Assembly: GCA_035457725.1 (NCBI GenBank)
Contig: DATIBC010000010.1
Coordinates: 1-33,006 of the forward strand
Direction: 5' to 3'
Length of the DNA: 33,006 nt
Source of the DNA: DATFES01 sp035457725
Lineage (GTDB): Bacteria; Pseudomonadota; Alphaproteobacteria; CACIAM-22H2
Part shown: in pieces, positions 16,022 through 24,729 of the stretch
How positions within the stretch are numbered: the stretch's first letter is position 1
How the letters are laid out: every line of letters starts with the position of its first letter
Notes under the pieces: model-generated
Seen by the model: only the letters and a program-made list of their open reading frames with translations
What the model was told of the DNA's origin: nothing
Database searches by the model: none
Translations under genes and position numbers: made by a program

Positions 16022-16981
16022 ATGTTTCGACTACTTTTCGTCCTGCCGACGATCGCATTGATCGGGCTCACCGCGTCGGCGCCGGCGCCGGCGCAGACCA
16101 CACAGCCGGCGAAGTTGACGCTGATTCTCGATTGGTTTGTAAACCCGGACCACGGTCCCATCATCGTCGCCGAGAAACGGGGATATTTCGCCGACGCTGG
16201 TCTCATGATCGAAATCATCGCGCCGGCCGATCCGAACGATCCGCCGAAGCTCGTGGCGGCGGGCCGCGCCGACCTCGCCGTCTCGTATCAGCCGCAGTTG
16301 ATTATGCAGGCAGCCGAAGGCTTGCCGCTCATCCGCGTGGCCACCTTAATCGACACGCCCCTCAATTCGTTGGTCGTGCTGCGCGACGGCCCGATCAAAT
16401 CGCTTGCGGATCTACGGGGAAAGAAGATCGGTTTCTCGGTCGGCGGCGTCGAGGAAGCGCTGCTGACGACGATGTTGAGTCGGCACGGCCTTAAGCTTGC
16501 TGATGTAACGCTGGTCAACGTAAATTTCTCGCTCTCACCGGCGCTACTCGCCGGACAGGTCGACGCCGTGATCGGCGCCTTCCGCAATTTCGAACTCAAC
16601 CAGCTCGCGATCGTCGGGCGGCCAGGCCGCGCGTTTTATGTCGAGGAGGAAGGCGTGCCGACATATGACGAGCTGGTGATCGTCGCCAACCAGGCGCGGG
16701 CGCGCATTCCGGAGATCCGGCGTTTCGTCGACGCGATCGAGCGCGGCGTCGCTTATACGATCAACAACCCCGACGCGGCGTGGAAACTATTCATCAAAGA
16801 CCGCGCCAACTTGGACGACGAGATTAACCGTCGCGCCTGGAACGACACGCTAATCCGGTTTGCGCACAGCCCGGCGGCGCTCGATCATCTGCGCTACGAG
16901 CGCTTTGCGCGGTTTCTCCACGAGCGCGGCCTGATCGCCGCGCCGCCGCCAGTCGAGCAATATGCGATCGAGCCGCGGTGA
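16022..16981 (+). CDS. thiY: thiamine-precursor ABC transporter, substrate-binding protein
   Basis: A 319-aa periplasmic protein from ATG 16022, chosen because GGGAGA lies at the right distance and MFRLLFVLPTIALIGLTASAPAPAQ is a standard signal peptide; an ATG at 15995 would add nine unrelated residues. The mature protein is NMT1/THI5-like: LTLILDWFVNPDHGPIIVAEKRGYFADAGL, DLAVSYQPQL, IKSLADLRGKKIGFSVGGVEEA, and QVDAVIGAFRNFELNQL. This family binds the pyrimidine moiety (HMP or formyl-aminopyrimidine). The order ATPase-permease-binding protein under a TPP riboswitch fits ThiXYZ. The operon converges on the Atm1-like gene with only a few bases between stops. Confidence 0.92.
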   Translation: MFRLLFVLPTIALIGLTASAPAPAQTTQPAKLTLILDWFVNPDHGPIIVAEKRGYFADAGLMIEIIAPADPNDPPKLVAAGRADLAVSYQPQLIMQAAEGLPLIRVATLIDTPLNSLVVLRDGPIKSLADLRGKKIGFSVGGVEEALLTTMLSRHGLKLADVTLVNVNFSLSPALLAGQVDAVIGAFRNFELNQLAIVGRPGRAFYVEEEGVPTYDELVIVANQARARIPEIRRFVDAIERGVAYTINNPDAAWKLFIKDRANLDDEINRRAWNDTLIRFAHSPAALDHLRYERFARFLHERGLIAAPPPVEQYAIEPR

Positions 16982-16991
16982 AACCCTCCAC

Positions 16992-18869
16992 TTACTGCGC
17001 GGCCACTGGTTGAGACGCCGTTTGTATCGCCTCGCCGGCCGCGTCCTTCGCCGCGGCCTCGGCCTGGCGAGCCCACATTTGCGCATAGATTCCGCCGCGG
17101 GCGAGCAATTCAGCGTGCTGCCCACGTTCGGCGATCAAGCCGGATTCAAGGACGATGATCTCGTCGGCGTCGACCACGGTCGACAGGCGATGGGCGATGA
17201 CCAACGTCGTCACGCCGGTCGAGATCGAGCGGAGCGACGCTTGGATTTCCTTTTCGGTCCGCGTGTCGAGGGCCGAGGTCGCTTCGTCGAAGAGCAGCAA
17301 TCGCGGCGCCTTGAGGATGGTTCGCGCGATCGCGACTCGTTGGCGTTCGCCGCCGGAAAGTTTAAGCCCGCGTTCGCCGACCGCGGTATTGTAGCCGTCG
17401 GGTAGGTCCATGATGAATTCGTGGATGCGCGCCAAGCGCGCGGCGCGCTCGATGTCGCTAGGCGCGGCATCCGGGCGGCCATAGGCGATATTGTAAAAGA
17501 TGGTGTCGTTGAACAACACCGTGTCCTGCGGAACGATGCCGATGGCCGCCCGCAGGCTCGCCTGCGTCACGTTGCGCAGGTCCTGGCCGTCGATGCGGAT
17601 CGCCCCATCATCCACGTCGTAGAAGCGGAACAGCAGCCGCGAAATGGTCGATTTTCCTGCGCCGCTGGGACCGACGATGGCGAATGTCTTGCCGGCCGGG
17701 ACCGTGAACGATACGCCTTTCAGAATCGGGCGCCGCGGATCGTATCCGAAAGCTACGCCATCGAACTCGACATTGCCGCCCTTCACGGCGATCGGGCCGG
17801 CGTCCGGTCGATCCTCGACCTCTACCGGCGATTCGAGCAGCGTGAACATCGACTGCATGTCGATCAACGCCTGCCGAAGCTCGCGATACACCATGCCGAG
17901 AAAATTGAGCGGCATGTAAAGCTGGATGAGATAGGCGTTGACCAGCACGAAATCGCCCACGGTCATCCGGCCGCCGACGACGCCATAGCCGGCGAGGATC
18001 ATCACCAGCGTTACCCCGACGGCGATTATCGCGCCCTGGCCGATGTTGAGCAGCGAAAGCGACGTCTCGCTCTTGACTGCCGCCTTCTCGTATACCGTGA
18101 GCGAGGTGTCGAAGCGCCGCGCCTCATGCTCTTCGTTACCGAAGTATTTGACCGTCTCATAGTTGAGCAGGCTGTCGACCGCCTTGGCGTTCGCCTCGGT
18201 CTCCGCTTCGAGCATTCGGCGTCGAAATGTCAGCCGCCATTGCGTTATAAACAGGGTGTACCCGACATAAGCCGCGATGGTGCCGAACGTGACGGCGGCG
18301 AAGCTCCAGTCGTACAACGCCCATAGAATCCCGCAGACCAACGCGATCTCGAGCAATGTCGGGGCGATTTGGAACAACAGAAAGTGCAGCAAGTTGTCGA
18401 TGCCGTTGATCCCGCGTTCGATGGCGCGCGACAAGCCGCCTGTCTGGCGCTCGAGGTGGAAGCGCAGCGAGAGGCGGTGGAGATGTCGGAACGTCTCCAG
18501 CGCCACGACATGCATGGCGTTCTGCGCCACCCGCGCGAAGACGATCTGGCGAAGCTCTGACAGAAGTTGCGACATGATGCGCGCGCCGCCGTAAGCGAAC
18601 AGCAGGCCGAGCGGCACGGCGACGATCGCGCCGGCGGCACCGGGCGCCGAAAGAGCGTCCACCGCCAGCTTGTAGAAGATCGGGACATAAACCGTCGCCA
18701 GCTTCGCGGCGATCAGGAAGGCGACGGCGACGACCACCCTGGCGCGGATGGCGAGCGGCCCCTTGAGCCAAAGATACGGCAGCAGGCGACGGATCGTCGC
18801 CAGGTCGCGGCGCCCGGAAATTTCGATGCCGAGCAGTCCCTGGGGCATGGTGTTGTGGCGCGGCGGCAT
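16992..18869 (-). CDS. Atm1-type ABC exporter (half transporter)
   Basis: A 625-aa fused membrane-ATPase half transporter. Residues about 40-330 are the six-helix exporter domain, with NYETVKYFGNEEHEARRFD (236-254), a hallmark of the Atm1/ABCB7 family. Residues about 365-600 are the ATPase: Walker A GPSGAGKS (400-407), Q-loop IVPQDTVLFNDT, signature LSGGE (504-508), Walker B LLLFDE (524-529), and switch His in VIAHRLS. Atm1 proteins export glutathione-linked compounds for Fe-S assembly or heavy-metal resistance. It works as a homodimer in the inner membrane. The start at 18869 is favoured over ATG 18848 only because it is longer; both are possible. It stands alone on its strand. Confidence 0.93.
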   Translation of the reverse strand: MPPRHNTMPQGLLGIEISGRRDLATIRRLLPYLWLKGPLAIRARVVVAVAFLIAAKLATVYVPIFYKLAVDALSAPGAAGAIVAVPLGLLFAYGGARIMSQLLSELRQIVFARVAQNAMHVVALETFRHLHRLSLRFHLERQTGGLSRAIERGINGIDNLLHFLLFQIAPTLLEIALVCGILWALYDWSFAAVTFGTIAAYVGYTLFITQWRLTFRRRMLEAETEANAKAVDSLLNYETVKYFGNEEHEARRFDTSLTVYEKAAVKSETSLSLLNIGQGAIIAVGVTLVMILAGYGVVGGRMTVGDFVLVNAYLIQLYMPLNFLGMVYRELRQALIDMQSMFTLLESPVEVEDRPDAGPIAVKGGNVEFDGVAFGYDPRRPILKGVSFTVPAGKTFAIVGPSGAGKSTISRLLFRFYDVDDGAIRIDGQDLRNVTQASLRAAIGIVPQDTVLFNDTIFYNIAYGRPDAAPSDIERAARLARIHEFIMDLPDGYNTAVGERGLKLSGGERQRVAIARTILKAPRLLLFDEATSALDTRTEKEIQASLRSISTGVTTLVIAHRLSTVVDADEIIVLESGLIAERGQHAELLARGGIYAQMWARQAEAAAKDAAGEAIQTASQPVAAQ

Positions 18870-18945
18870 TGCGGAGAGCCTATACGAGTTTCATGCTACG
18901 TCAGCGGCTCCCGCCGCGGCCATCGAGGCGAAGTCAGGCTCGTGA

Positions 18946-21657
18946 TCAGCTCACGAACCGGCACACCGAAGCGGCCGTGCGGGTATCCATATTGCGGCCA
19001 CGGTTAAGATGATCGTCGATCTCGGCGGCGCAGCCGATCATGCGTCCATAAAGAAAGACATTGAAAGCCGCGGTTTCAAGGTCCCGCTCGCTCAGATTCC
19101 CGATCTTGTAGTCCTTCCACAGCAGCGCCAGCAACAAGGCGGCGATGACCGCGTCGACATTGACGCAGAAAACGTATGGCGTCGCTCCGACGTCGAACAG
19201 CGCTTGGACCAGATGGCGATAATAATCGTGGAAGATGTTGTAGTCGCCGCGTTCCTCCATGATCGCGGCGATGAAGCGCTCGCGCGGATCGTGGTTCACC
19301 GGCTTGCCCTTGAACACGGGGTGGTGGACGCCTGGCAGCGCGCGCGGGCCGCCGGTGCCAAGCTCCCTGCCGCGCGACTTTTCCTCGCGGTAAGCGAGCG
19401 CGAACTCCGTCGCCATGGCCTTGAGATCGAGCCCGTGCGCGCGGTCCATTGGATCGACGAGCTTCTTCTTTTTGAACTGCTCCAGCAGGAACGCGATGCC
19501 CTCGAACCCGTTGCCGCCATGGCTGTAGCCGGTATGGGTCAGGAACCCGACCATCGCCTTGTTGATTTGCACGCGTTGCGGCGTCTGTGGCCCATCGGCC
19601 GAAACGGCACCCTTGGCGCCCTGGGCAGAGATCGCGCCGGGGCCGTTGGAGATCAGCAGCCCGATCAGGACCTGCAGCGGTCGCGCCTCGGCTTCGGTCG
19701 GCTTCTTGCCGGTCATCGCGAGAAAGGCGAGATCGGCCATGGTCCAGGTCTCGAACCGTTCTTGGCGCGGGATTCCGTAAAGCGATCCGCGCTGGTGCCG
19801 ATCGCCCGGAATCGAAGCGCCGATCATCACGCCGTAAAGCCGCAGATACCACGGCAATGTCCGCGCGGTGAGACGCGAAATACGCTTGCGCTGCAGCGGT
19901 CCCCAGGCGATCGTCGTCGAGATTGCGGCCAGGATCGCATCGCGATGGACCGGCGCGCGGAATGACTCGAGCAGTTTGAGAAAAACCGATCGCCCGCCGC
20001 GCGTGCGCGCCGCCTTCATCATCACCGGCGGGCGGACGTCGACGTCGTCCTTGCCGGCGAGGAACAGCGCGCGCGTACGTTCGTCGATCGTCACCGCGCT
20101 TAGGTCGAAACTTTCATCGCGTGCGTCGCGCAGGCCCGAATGTGCGAAGAGATCGATCAGCGCGTCGGCGCATCTGAGCGCGCGCTCGACGCGGCGCGGC
20201 CCGATTATTGCGGCGGCGGCGGCCATCACCGTGTTCGGAGAATTTCCTGCCTCGCGCGCCGCATCGGCCGCGGCGAGGGCCGGATCGCCGATGAGGTTCA
20301 CCTCGCCCGCCACCGCGACGTCGAGTAGGACGCGGTCGTTCTCGCTGGCGATCTCGTGGACCAGCGGTAGGGCAAAGTTCGCTTCGAGCGGCTCGCGCGC
20401 GAGATCGAGAACCGAATAGCCGTGGACGCTGGTGATCTGCGTCGTAGCGTCCATTTGCGAGGCGCCGGAGCAGTCTTTCATGTTCTGCCGCGGGAACGTC
20501 GCACCGACGTGTTGTCGCTGCGCGGCGATCTGTTTGTTGTATGGTGCGATCGCTTCCGCGATCGGCAAATCGAGCTCTTTTGGAAGCTTTAGGCCCTGGT
20601 TGTTGCCGAACCATGCTTTCAGGGACAGATCGCCTTGCGGCGCGAAATCGGGCTCCACGCCGTTCAACTTCATGACCCGCGAGAGTGCCAGCGGAATATG
20701 GGCGATATTGGTGACCACCGCGCCCTTCGGCGAACAGACGGGTCGCTCGGGAGAGAAAATCTCGTCGACGCCGAAAGCGTCCATGAACCAGCGCTCTTTC
20801 GACGCCGCGTCGTCGCCCGAGCCGGCCATCGCGCCGGCGTGGCCGACGGCGCGGGTCAGGCGCGCCTTCCAGCGGCCGACCACGCACGCAATGATCGGTT
20901 TTCCGGACTTGAGTCCCTGTTCGTAGTATCCGCCCGGTTCGACGTAGAGCACGGCCGCCTTGGTGCGCTCGTCGTTGTCGAGGGCGAATGCGAACTCAGG
21001 GGCGGCGTAATGGATGTACACGTCCTTGCCGCTCGAAATGAGCGTCGTAGTGCCCCACCCTGACGTCATCAGGTAGTTGGCGATCGTCGTGGTGAAATTT
21101 CCCGAGTTCGAAAGGATGGCGATCGAGCCTTTCTTGAGCGTCTCGCCCGGATCGTCGCCGCCCAATGCGCCGCCGATGCGGACGTGGTTCCAGGAATCGG
21201 CGACCCCGAGGCCGTTGGCGCCGAATATGTCGATGCCGTTGGCCTGGCCGATGGCGCGAATTTCCCGTGCGTCATGCACCGAAACCTTCTCGGTGACGAT
21301 GACGATCTTGCTAAGCTCAGGATTAAGGCGCACGAGCTCCGCCACACCGTCGCGCACGCCTGATGGCGGCAAATATACCACCCCGGTGTTGAATCGGTGC
21401 CCGGCGTCCAACCCCTCGCGGACTGCGTTGAAGACGGGGATGTCGCCCGCCGGGGTCGCCAGCAGCTGTCCACGCCGTCCAGGCGAAGTGCCAAAGACGA
21501 CATTGCCGCCGGAATAGCCGTGGCTGACTGGAGTGACCGATCTTGATTCGCCGCCGAGGATATTTAGAACGCAGACTCGGTCCTCGCGCCGCGCCACCTG
21601 CGCCAACGAGTCGATGCCGACGTAGTATTTGAAAGGTCCGACGCCCTGCTTATACAT
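18946..21657 (-). CDS. ATP-citrate-lyase-like CoA-ligase/citrate-synthase-domain subunit, divergent
   Basis: A 903-aa protein homologous to the C-terminal part of ACLY and to bacterial AclA (about 600 aa). Residues 1-330 are a CoA-binding and CoA-ligase module (LSNSGNFTTTIANYL; phosphohistidine H273 in VGHAGAMA). Residues about 385-430 and 655-890 resemble the citrate-synthase-like lyase domain. H779 in PGVHHPV and D835 in NVDAVIA align with citrate synthase His320 and Asp375. The position of His274 (ACLY His900), in ISAQGAKG, is Gln679 by eye. About 220 residues (430-655), absent from ACLY, interrupt the lyase module. It starts 47 bases after the ATP-grasp gene, so both form an operon, divergent from tctCBA. 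It probably cleaves citrate or a related acid to acyl-CoA; the substrate is open. Confidence 0.8.
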   Translation of the reverse strand: MYKQGVGPFKYYVGIDSLAQVARREDRVCVLNILGGESRSVTPVSHGYSGGNVVFGTSPGRRGQLLATPAGDIPVFNAVREGLDAGHRFNTGVVYLPPSGVRDGVAELVRLNPELSKIVIVTEKVSVHDAREIRAIGQANGIDIFGANGLGVADSWNHVRIGGALGGDDPGETLKKGSIAILSNSGNFTTTIANYLMTSGWGTTTLISSGKDVYIHYAAPEFAFALDNDERTKAAVLYVEPGGYYEQGLKSGKPIIACVVGRWKARLTRAVGHAGAMAGSGDDAASKERWFMDAFGVDEIFSPERPVCSPKGAVVTNIAHIPLALSRVMKLNGVEPDFAPQGDLSLKAWFGNNQGLKLPKELDLPIAEAIAPYNKQIAAQRQHVGATFPRQNMKDCSGASQMDATTQITSVHGYSVLDLAREPLEANFALPLVHEIASENDRVLLDVAVAGEVNLIGDPALAAADAAREAGNSPNTVMAAAAAIIGPRRVERALRCADALIDLFAHSGLRDARDESFDLSAVTIDERTRALFLAGKDDVDVRPPVMMKAARTRGGRSVFLKLLESFRAPVHRDAILAAISTTIAWGPLQRKRISRLTARTLPWYLRLYGVMIGASIPGDRHQRGSLYGIPRQERFETWTMADLAFLAMTGKKPTEAEARPLQVLIGLLISNGPGAISAQGAKGAVSADGPQTPQRVQINKAMVGFLTHTGYSHGGNGFEGIAFLLEQFKKKKLVDPMDRAHGLDLKAMATEFALAYREEKSRGRELGTGGPRALPGVHHPVFKGKPVNHDPRERFIAAIMEERGDYNIFHDYYRHLVQALFDVGATPYVFCVNVDAVIAALLLALLWKDYKIGNLSERDLETAAFNVFLYGRMIGCAAEIDDHLNRGRNMDTRTAASVCRFVS

Positions 21658-21704
21658 CGTTTGCGCTCCCCGCTTTCGGCGCTACCGAGGCGTTGGTTGC
21701 GAGC

Positions 21705-23003
21705 TCAATCGTCGGCCGCGACCGCCGCTGTCTTGCGCAGACCGAGCCGCGCGGCGATGAGATCGCGGCCGCCGGCCTTCATCCAGCGATCGGCCGCTTG
21801 AGCATAATTGACGACCTCGCTGATTGCGGAATCGAACCCAAAGAAGCGATACGGTAGTCCAAGCGCTTCCACGGTGTCGGCAAGCGCGCCCATGCCGCGA
21901 ACCAGGTTCGGCCCGCCCCGTCCGACGACGACATAGAGCGGGGTCGGCCCATGTTCGCCAAACCATTCGCGCAGAGCGTCGGCGATGGCACTGAATGTAA
22001 TAAATATGTCGGTGTTATTCGACTTGCCGCCGATCATGAACAAGACGTTCGTCTGGGCGAGCCAGTACTTGAAGCAGATCCGCGCCACCTCCCTCATCTT
22101 TTCATACGGCGGGTTGCCGCCAAAATCGGAGGATATGATGGCGTCGTCGCCGAGCACTTCGGTCACAAGCGAATTGGCGCCGCCGCCGAACGTGGGCGCA
22201 AGCACGGTGCCGTGCGGATTGATCACGTAAACGTCGCTTTGGCCCTGGTGGGTGCGAAGCTGGTTGATTTCGGTCTCGAACTCCGACTGATCCGCCGCGA
22301 AGAGGTGGTCCGGCAAGCCGAGCCGTTCCCAACGCGGATCGTCGCGGTCAAACCCGCACTTGAAGTCGCACGCGACCGGCAGCACGCGGCCCTTGCCATC
22401 CGGCATCATGCGGATCGGGTTGAGCTCGAGCGTGGTGACGCCGTAGTTGTGGACCAGTTCCCATAGCCGCGGCAGATGCTGGACCAGCGGCGAGATGATC
22501 TCGCGCGGCGCCTTGAGATCGGACAGCGCGTTGGCGATGACGAACGCCTTGAGTCCGGTCAGCGCCTCGAAGGGAACCTGCGCCACTTTATCTTTCGGCA
22601 GCTCCTCGATCGCCACGCCGCCGTGGTGGGTGATGGTGATCGTGGGAGCGCGAAACCGCGTCGAATCGGCGATCGCGAAATAGACCTCGTGCTCGGCGGG
22701 TACAGCGCCCTCGAAGGTTACGCCCTGCGCCTTGGCGACGACGTTTCCGACACGATGCTCGACGAAGAACAGCCTTTCCTTCTCTTTGAGCGCCGACTGC
22801 AAATCTTTTGCGCGACCGATGAGCCCGGACTTGCCCTTCTTGCCAACCCCACCGCGGAAGATCGGCTTGACGAACACCGATCCGCAGCGATCGACCAGCG
22901 CCTTGATTTCGCCCTCGGTCGCCTCGGGCCCAAGGACCGTAGCGCACGGAAAATCGACGTGCTTGAGCAGGCGGGATCCGTACAGAAGCCCTGTCAGTTC
23001 CAT
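21705..23003 (-). CDS. ATP-citrate-lyase-like ATP-grasp/citrate-binding subunit
   Basis: A 432-aa protein from ATG 23003, chosen because GGAGGGAGAGG lies just upstream and MELTGLLYGSRLLKHV suits the ATP-grasp start; the frame stays open to 23192 without support. Residues 1-240 are the ATP-grasp domain: FVKP (K46), GGVGKKGKSGLIG like the KRRGKLGLVG of ACLY, and LELNPI (193-198) for metal binding. Residues about 255-425 are the citrate-binding domain: PTFGGGANSLV, IGGKSNNTD (N330 and T331 near ACLY Asn346 and Thr348) and GRGGPN (R362 near ACLY Arg379). It should phosphorylate the His of the partner subunit and bind the acid substrate. The preserved pocket favours citrate or a close analogue. 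It corresponds to AclB in two-subunit enzymes. Confidence 0.85.
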   Translation of the reverse strand: MELTGLLYGSRLLKHVDFPCATVLGPEATEGEIKALVDRCGSVFVKPIFRGGVGKKGKSGLIGRAKDLQSALKEKERLFFVEHRVGNVVAKAQGVTFEGAVPAEHEVYFAIADSTRFRAPTITITHHGGVAIEELPKDKVAQVPFEALTGLKAFVIANALSDLKAPREIISPLVQHLPRLWELVHNYGVTTLELNPIRMMPDGKGRVLPVACDFKCGFDRDDPRWERLGLPDHLFAADQSEFETEINQLRTHQGQSDVYVINPHGTVLAPTFGGGANSLVTEVLGDDAIISSDFGGNPPYEKMREVARICFKYWLAQTNVLFMIGGKSNNTDIFITFSAIADALREWFGEHGPTPLYVVVGRGGPNLVRGMGALADTVEALGLPYRFFGFDSAISEVVNYAQAADRWMKAGGRDLIAARLGLRKTAAVAADD

Positions 23004-23206
23004 GGCCCTCTCCCTCCGACGAGCGCCCCCCGATACCCGGTTTTGTCCGAGCCAATGTCCGACGCGTAGCGTGCTGGCGTTGGTTGTTGCGCGCCCCAGC
23101 CCTTTCGGGCGCCGGTTGCTTCCTTGCCTCGCTGGTGAGCCTTGGCTAAGTTTAGCCCAGAAGCCGCGCCGAAGCCCAATCAACGAAATCATCCGGGGAG
23201 GAAAAG
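23004..23206. promoter_or_regulatory. divergent control region between lyase operon and tctCBA
   Basis: A 203-base gap from which both operons must be transcribed. It ends in strong ribosome-binding sites on both sides: GGGGAGGAAAAG before tctC and GGAGGGAGAGG before the ATP-grasp gene. Two inverted repeats lie inside: GGCTAA-GT-TTAGCC at 23144-23157, and GCGCCC/GGGCGC at 23091-23112. A shared regulator is plausible, but no regulator gene is in the window. Confidence 0.5.
23144..23157. promoter_or_regulatory. 14-base palindrome, candidate operator
   Basis: GGCTAAGTTTAGCC is a perfect 6-2-6 inverted repeat located 49 bases before the tctC start and 140 bases from the ATP-grasp start. Its size and symmetry fit a dimeric regulator site. 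No -35 or -10 could be assigned with confidence, so the mode of action is not predicted. Confidence 0.35.
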
Positions 23207-24190
23207 ATGATCCACCGCCGCACCCTGCTCAAGACATCGCTGAGCGCCGCCGCGCTCGGCGCGCTGTCGAGCGGCATCGCCAGTCGGGCCGAGGCGCAAA
23301 CGCTCGACAACTTGAAGATTTTCGTCCCCGCCGCTCCAGGTGGCGGTTGGGACCAAACCGGCCGCACGATCGAAATAGTGATGAAGCAGACGGGCATCGT
23401 CCAAAATGTCCAATTCGAGCATGCCCCTGGCGCCGGCGGCACGGTCGGGTTGCCAAAGTTCGTCAATGGCTACAAGGGCCAAGGCAATGCCTTGTTGGTT
23501 GGCGGCATGGTGATGGTCGGATCGATCATCGCCAACAAGGCGCCGGTCGACCTGACCAAGACGACTCCCATCGCGCGGCTCACTGGTGAGTTCGAAGTGA
23601 TCGTTGTTCCCGCCGCCTCGCCGCACAAGTCGATGCAGGATCTCGTGGCTGCGCTGAAGAAGGACCCTGGCGGAGTGTCGTGGGCCGGCGGATCAGCCGG
23701 CGGTACCGACCACATACTGGTCGGTATGATCGCCCAGGCGGTCGGCGTCGATCCGCGCAAAACGAGCTACGTCGCCTATGCCGGTGGCGGCCCCGCCCAA
23801 GCGGCATTGCTCGGCAACCAGGTCACGGCTGGCGTCAGCGGATGGGGCGAATTCTCCGAGAACGTCAAGGCAGGCAAGCTGCGCGCGCTCGCGATCTCCG
23901 CCGACACGCGCCAGCAAGGCATCGACGTCCCGACACTCAAGGAGCAGGGGGTCAACGTCGAGCTGTTCAATTGGCGCGGTATTTTCGCCGCACCAGGCAT
24001 CAGCGACGCACAGAAAGCGGCGTTGCTGGCGGCCGTCGACAAAATGGCTAAGAGCCCCCAGTGGCAAGAAGAACTCAAGCGCAAGGACTGGACCGGCATC
24101 TATCTCGCTGGCGACGCTTACGCGAAATTCATCAACGATGAAACGACGCGTATTCACGGCATCCTGAAGAGCCTAGGGCTCGCGTCGTAA
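23207..24190 (+). CDS. tctC: TctC-family tripartite tricarboxylate transporter binding protein
   Basis: A 327-aa periplasmic solute-binding protein of the TTT (Bug/TctC) family, with a strong ribosome-binding site. The N-terminus MIHRRTLLKTSLSAAALGAL has a twin-arginine-like signal, so Tat export is possible. The mature part has the family pattern: LKIFVPAAPGGGWDQTGRTI, NVQFEHAPGAGGTVGLPKFV, GEFEVIVVPAASPHKSMQDLV, VSWAGGSAGGTDHILVGM, and AGVSGWGEFSENVKAGKLRALAI. TctC binds a carboxylate and hands it to TctA/TctB. Family members bind many ligands besides citrate. Linkage to the citrate-lyase-like operon supports a tri- or dicarboxylate here. A strong stem-loop follows the stop. Confidence 0.92.
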   Translation: MIHRRTLLKTSLSAAALGALSSGIASRAEAQTLDNLKIFVPAAPGGGWDQTGRTIEIVMKQTGIVQNVQFEHAPGAGGTVGLPKFVNGYKGQGNALLVGGMVMVGSIIANKAPVDLTKTTPIARLTGEFEVIVVPAASPHKSMQDLVAALKKDPGGVSWAGGSAGGTDHILVGMIAQAVGVDPRKTSYVAYAGGGPAQAALLGNQVTAGVSGWGEFSENVKAGKLRALAISADTRQQGIDVPTLKEQGVNVELFNWRGIFAAPGISDAQKAALLAAVDKMAKSPQWQEELKRKDWTGIYLAGDAYAKFINDETTRIHGILKSLGLAS

Positions 24191-24196
24191 GGTTTC

Positions 24197-24227
24197 GGGC
24201 GGCGGGCGCTGGGTGGCCCCGCCGCCC
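24197..24227 (+). other. stem-loop between tctC and tctB
   Basis: A perfect 10-base inverted repeat, GGGCGGCGGG (24197-24206) and CCCGCCGCCC (24218-24227), with an 11-base loop, begins six bases after the tctC stop. No U-run follows, so it is not a clean intrinsic terminator. Such intercistronic hairpins often protect the upstream mRNA and raise binding-protein output over permease output. Confidence 0.6.
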
Positions 24228-24258
24228 TTCCGGTCCCGCTGGCTCAAATCGTTTGCTC

Positions 24259-24729
24259 ATGCGCCCCGCCAAGTCAGAACTTTTGTTGGCTGTGGGCGTC
24301 GTCACGCTCGCGCTCGTCGTCGCCTACGGTACGACCGAGATTCCTGTTTCGCCGCTCTACTCCAAGATCGGGCCGACGGTCTTTCCATACATGGTCGTCG
24401 TCGGTCTCGCCCTGCTGGGCCTGGCATTGCTCGTCGCGGCGCTCCGTGGTGGATGGACGCAAGGGGATGACGAGGCGCATATGCCGCCCGATTTCCGGGC
24501 GCTCGGGTGGTTGCTTGCCGGATTACTGCTCAACGTCGCTCTGATCTCCTTTCTCGGATTTGTCATCGCCTCAATCCTGTTGTTCACCTGTGTCGCGCGG
24601 GCCTTCGGCAGCACGCGGGTCGGTCGCGATGCTTTGATTGGCGCGATCCTCGCGCTTGTCACCTATCTGGGCTTCGACCGCGTACTGGGCTTCTCGATCG
24701 GCGCCGGCATACTCGAGGGCATAATCTAG
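24259..24729 (+). CDS. tctB: TctB-family small membrane subunit of TTT transporter
   Basis: A 156-aa hydrophobic protein from ATG 24259; a TTG at 24253 would add two residues and neither has a strong ribosome-binding site. Four membrane segments are visible: SELLLAVGVVTLALVVAY near the start, FPYMVVVGLALLGLALLVAAL, LGWLLAGLLLNVALISFLGF with the adjoining stretch ending at LLFTC, and the C-terminal ALIGAILALVTYLGFDRVLGF. Motifs SPLYSKIGPTVFPYMV and YLGFDRVLG are typical of TctB (PF07331). It is the small partner of TctA in proton- or sodium-driven carboxylate uptake. Its TAG is directly followed by the tctA ATG, so the pair is strictly coupled. Confidence 0.9.
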   Translation: MRPAKSELLLAVGVVTLALVVAYGTTEIPVSPLYSKIGPTVFPYMVVVGLALLGLALLVAALRGGWTQGDDEAHMPPDFRALGWLLAGLLLNVALISFLGFVIASILLFTCVARAFGSTRVGRDALIGAILALVTYLGFDRVLGFSIGAGILEGII

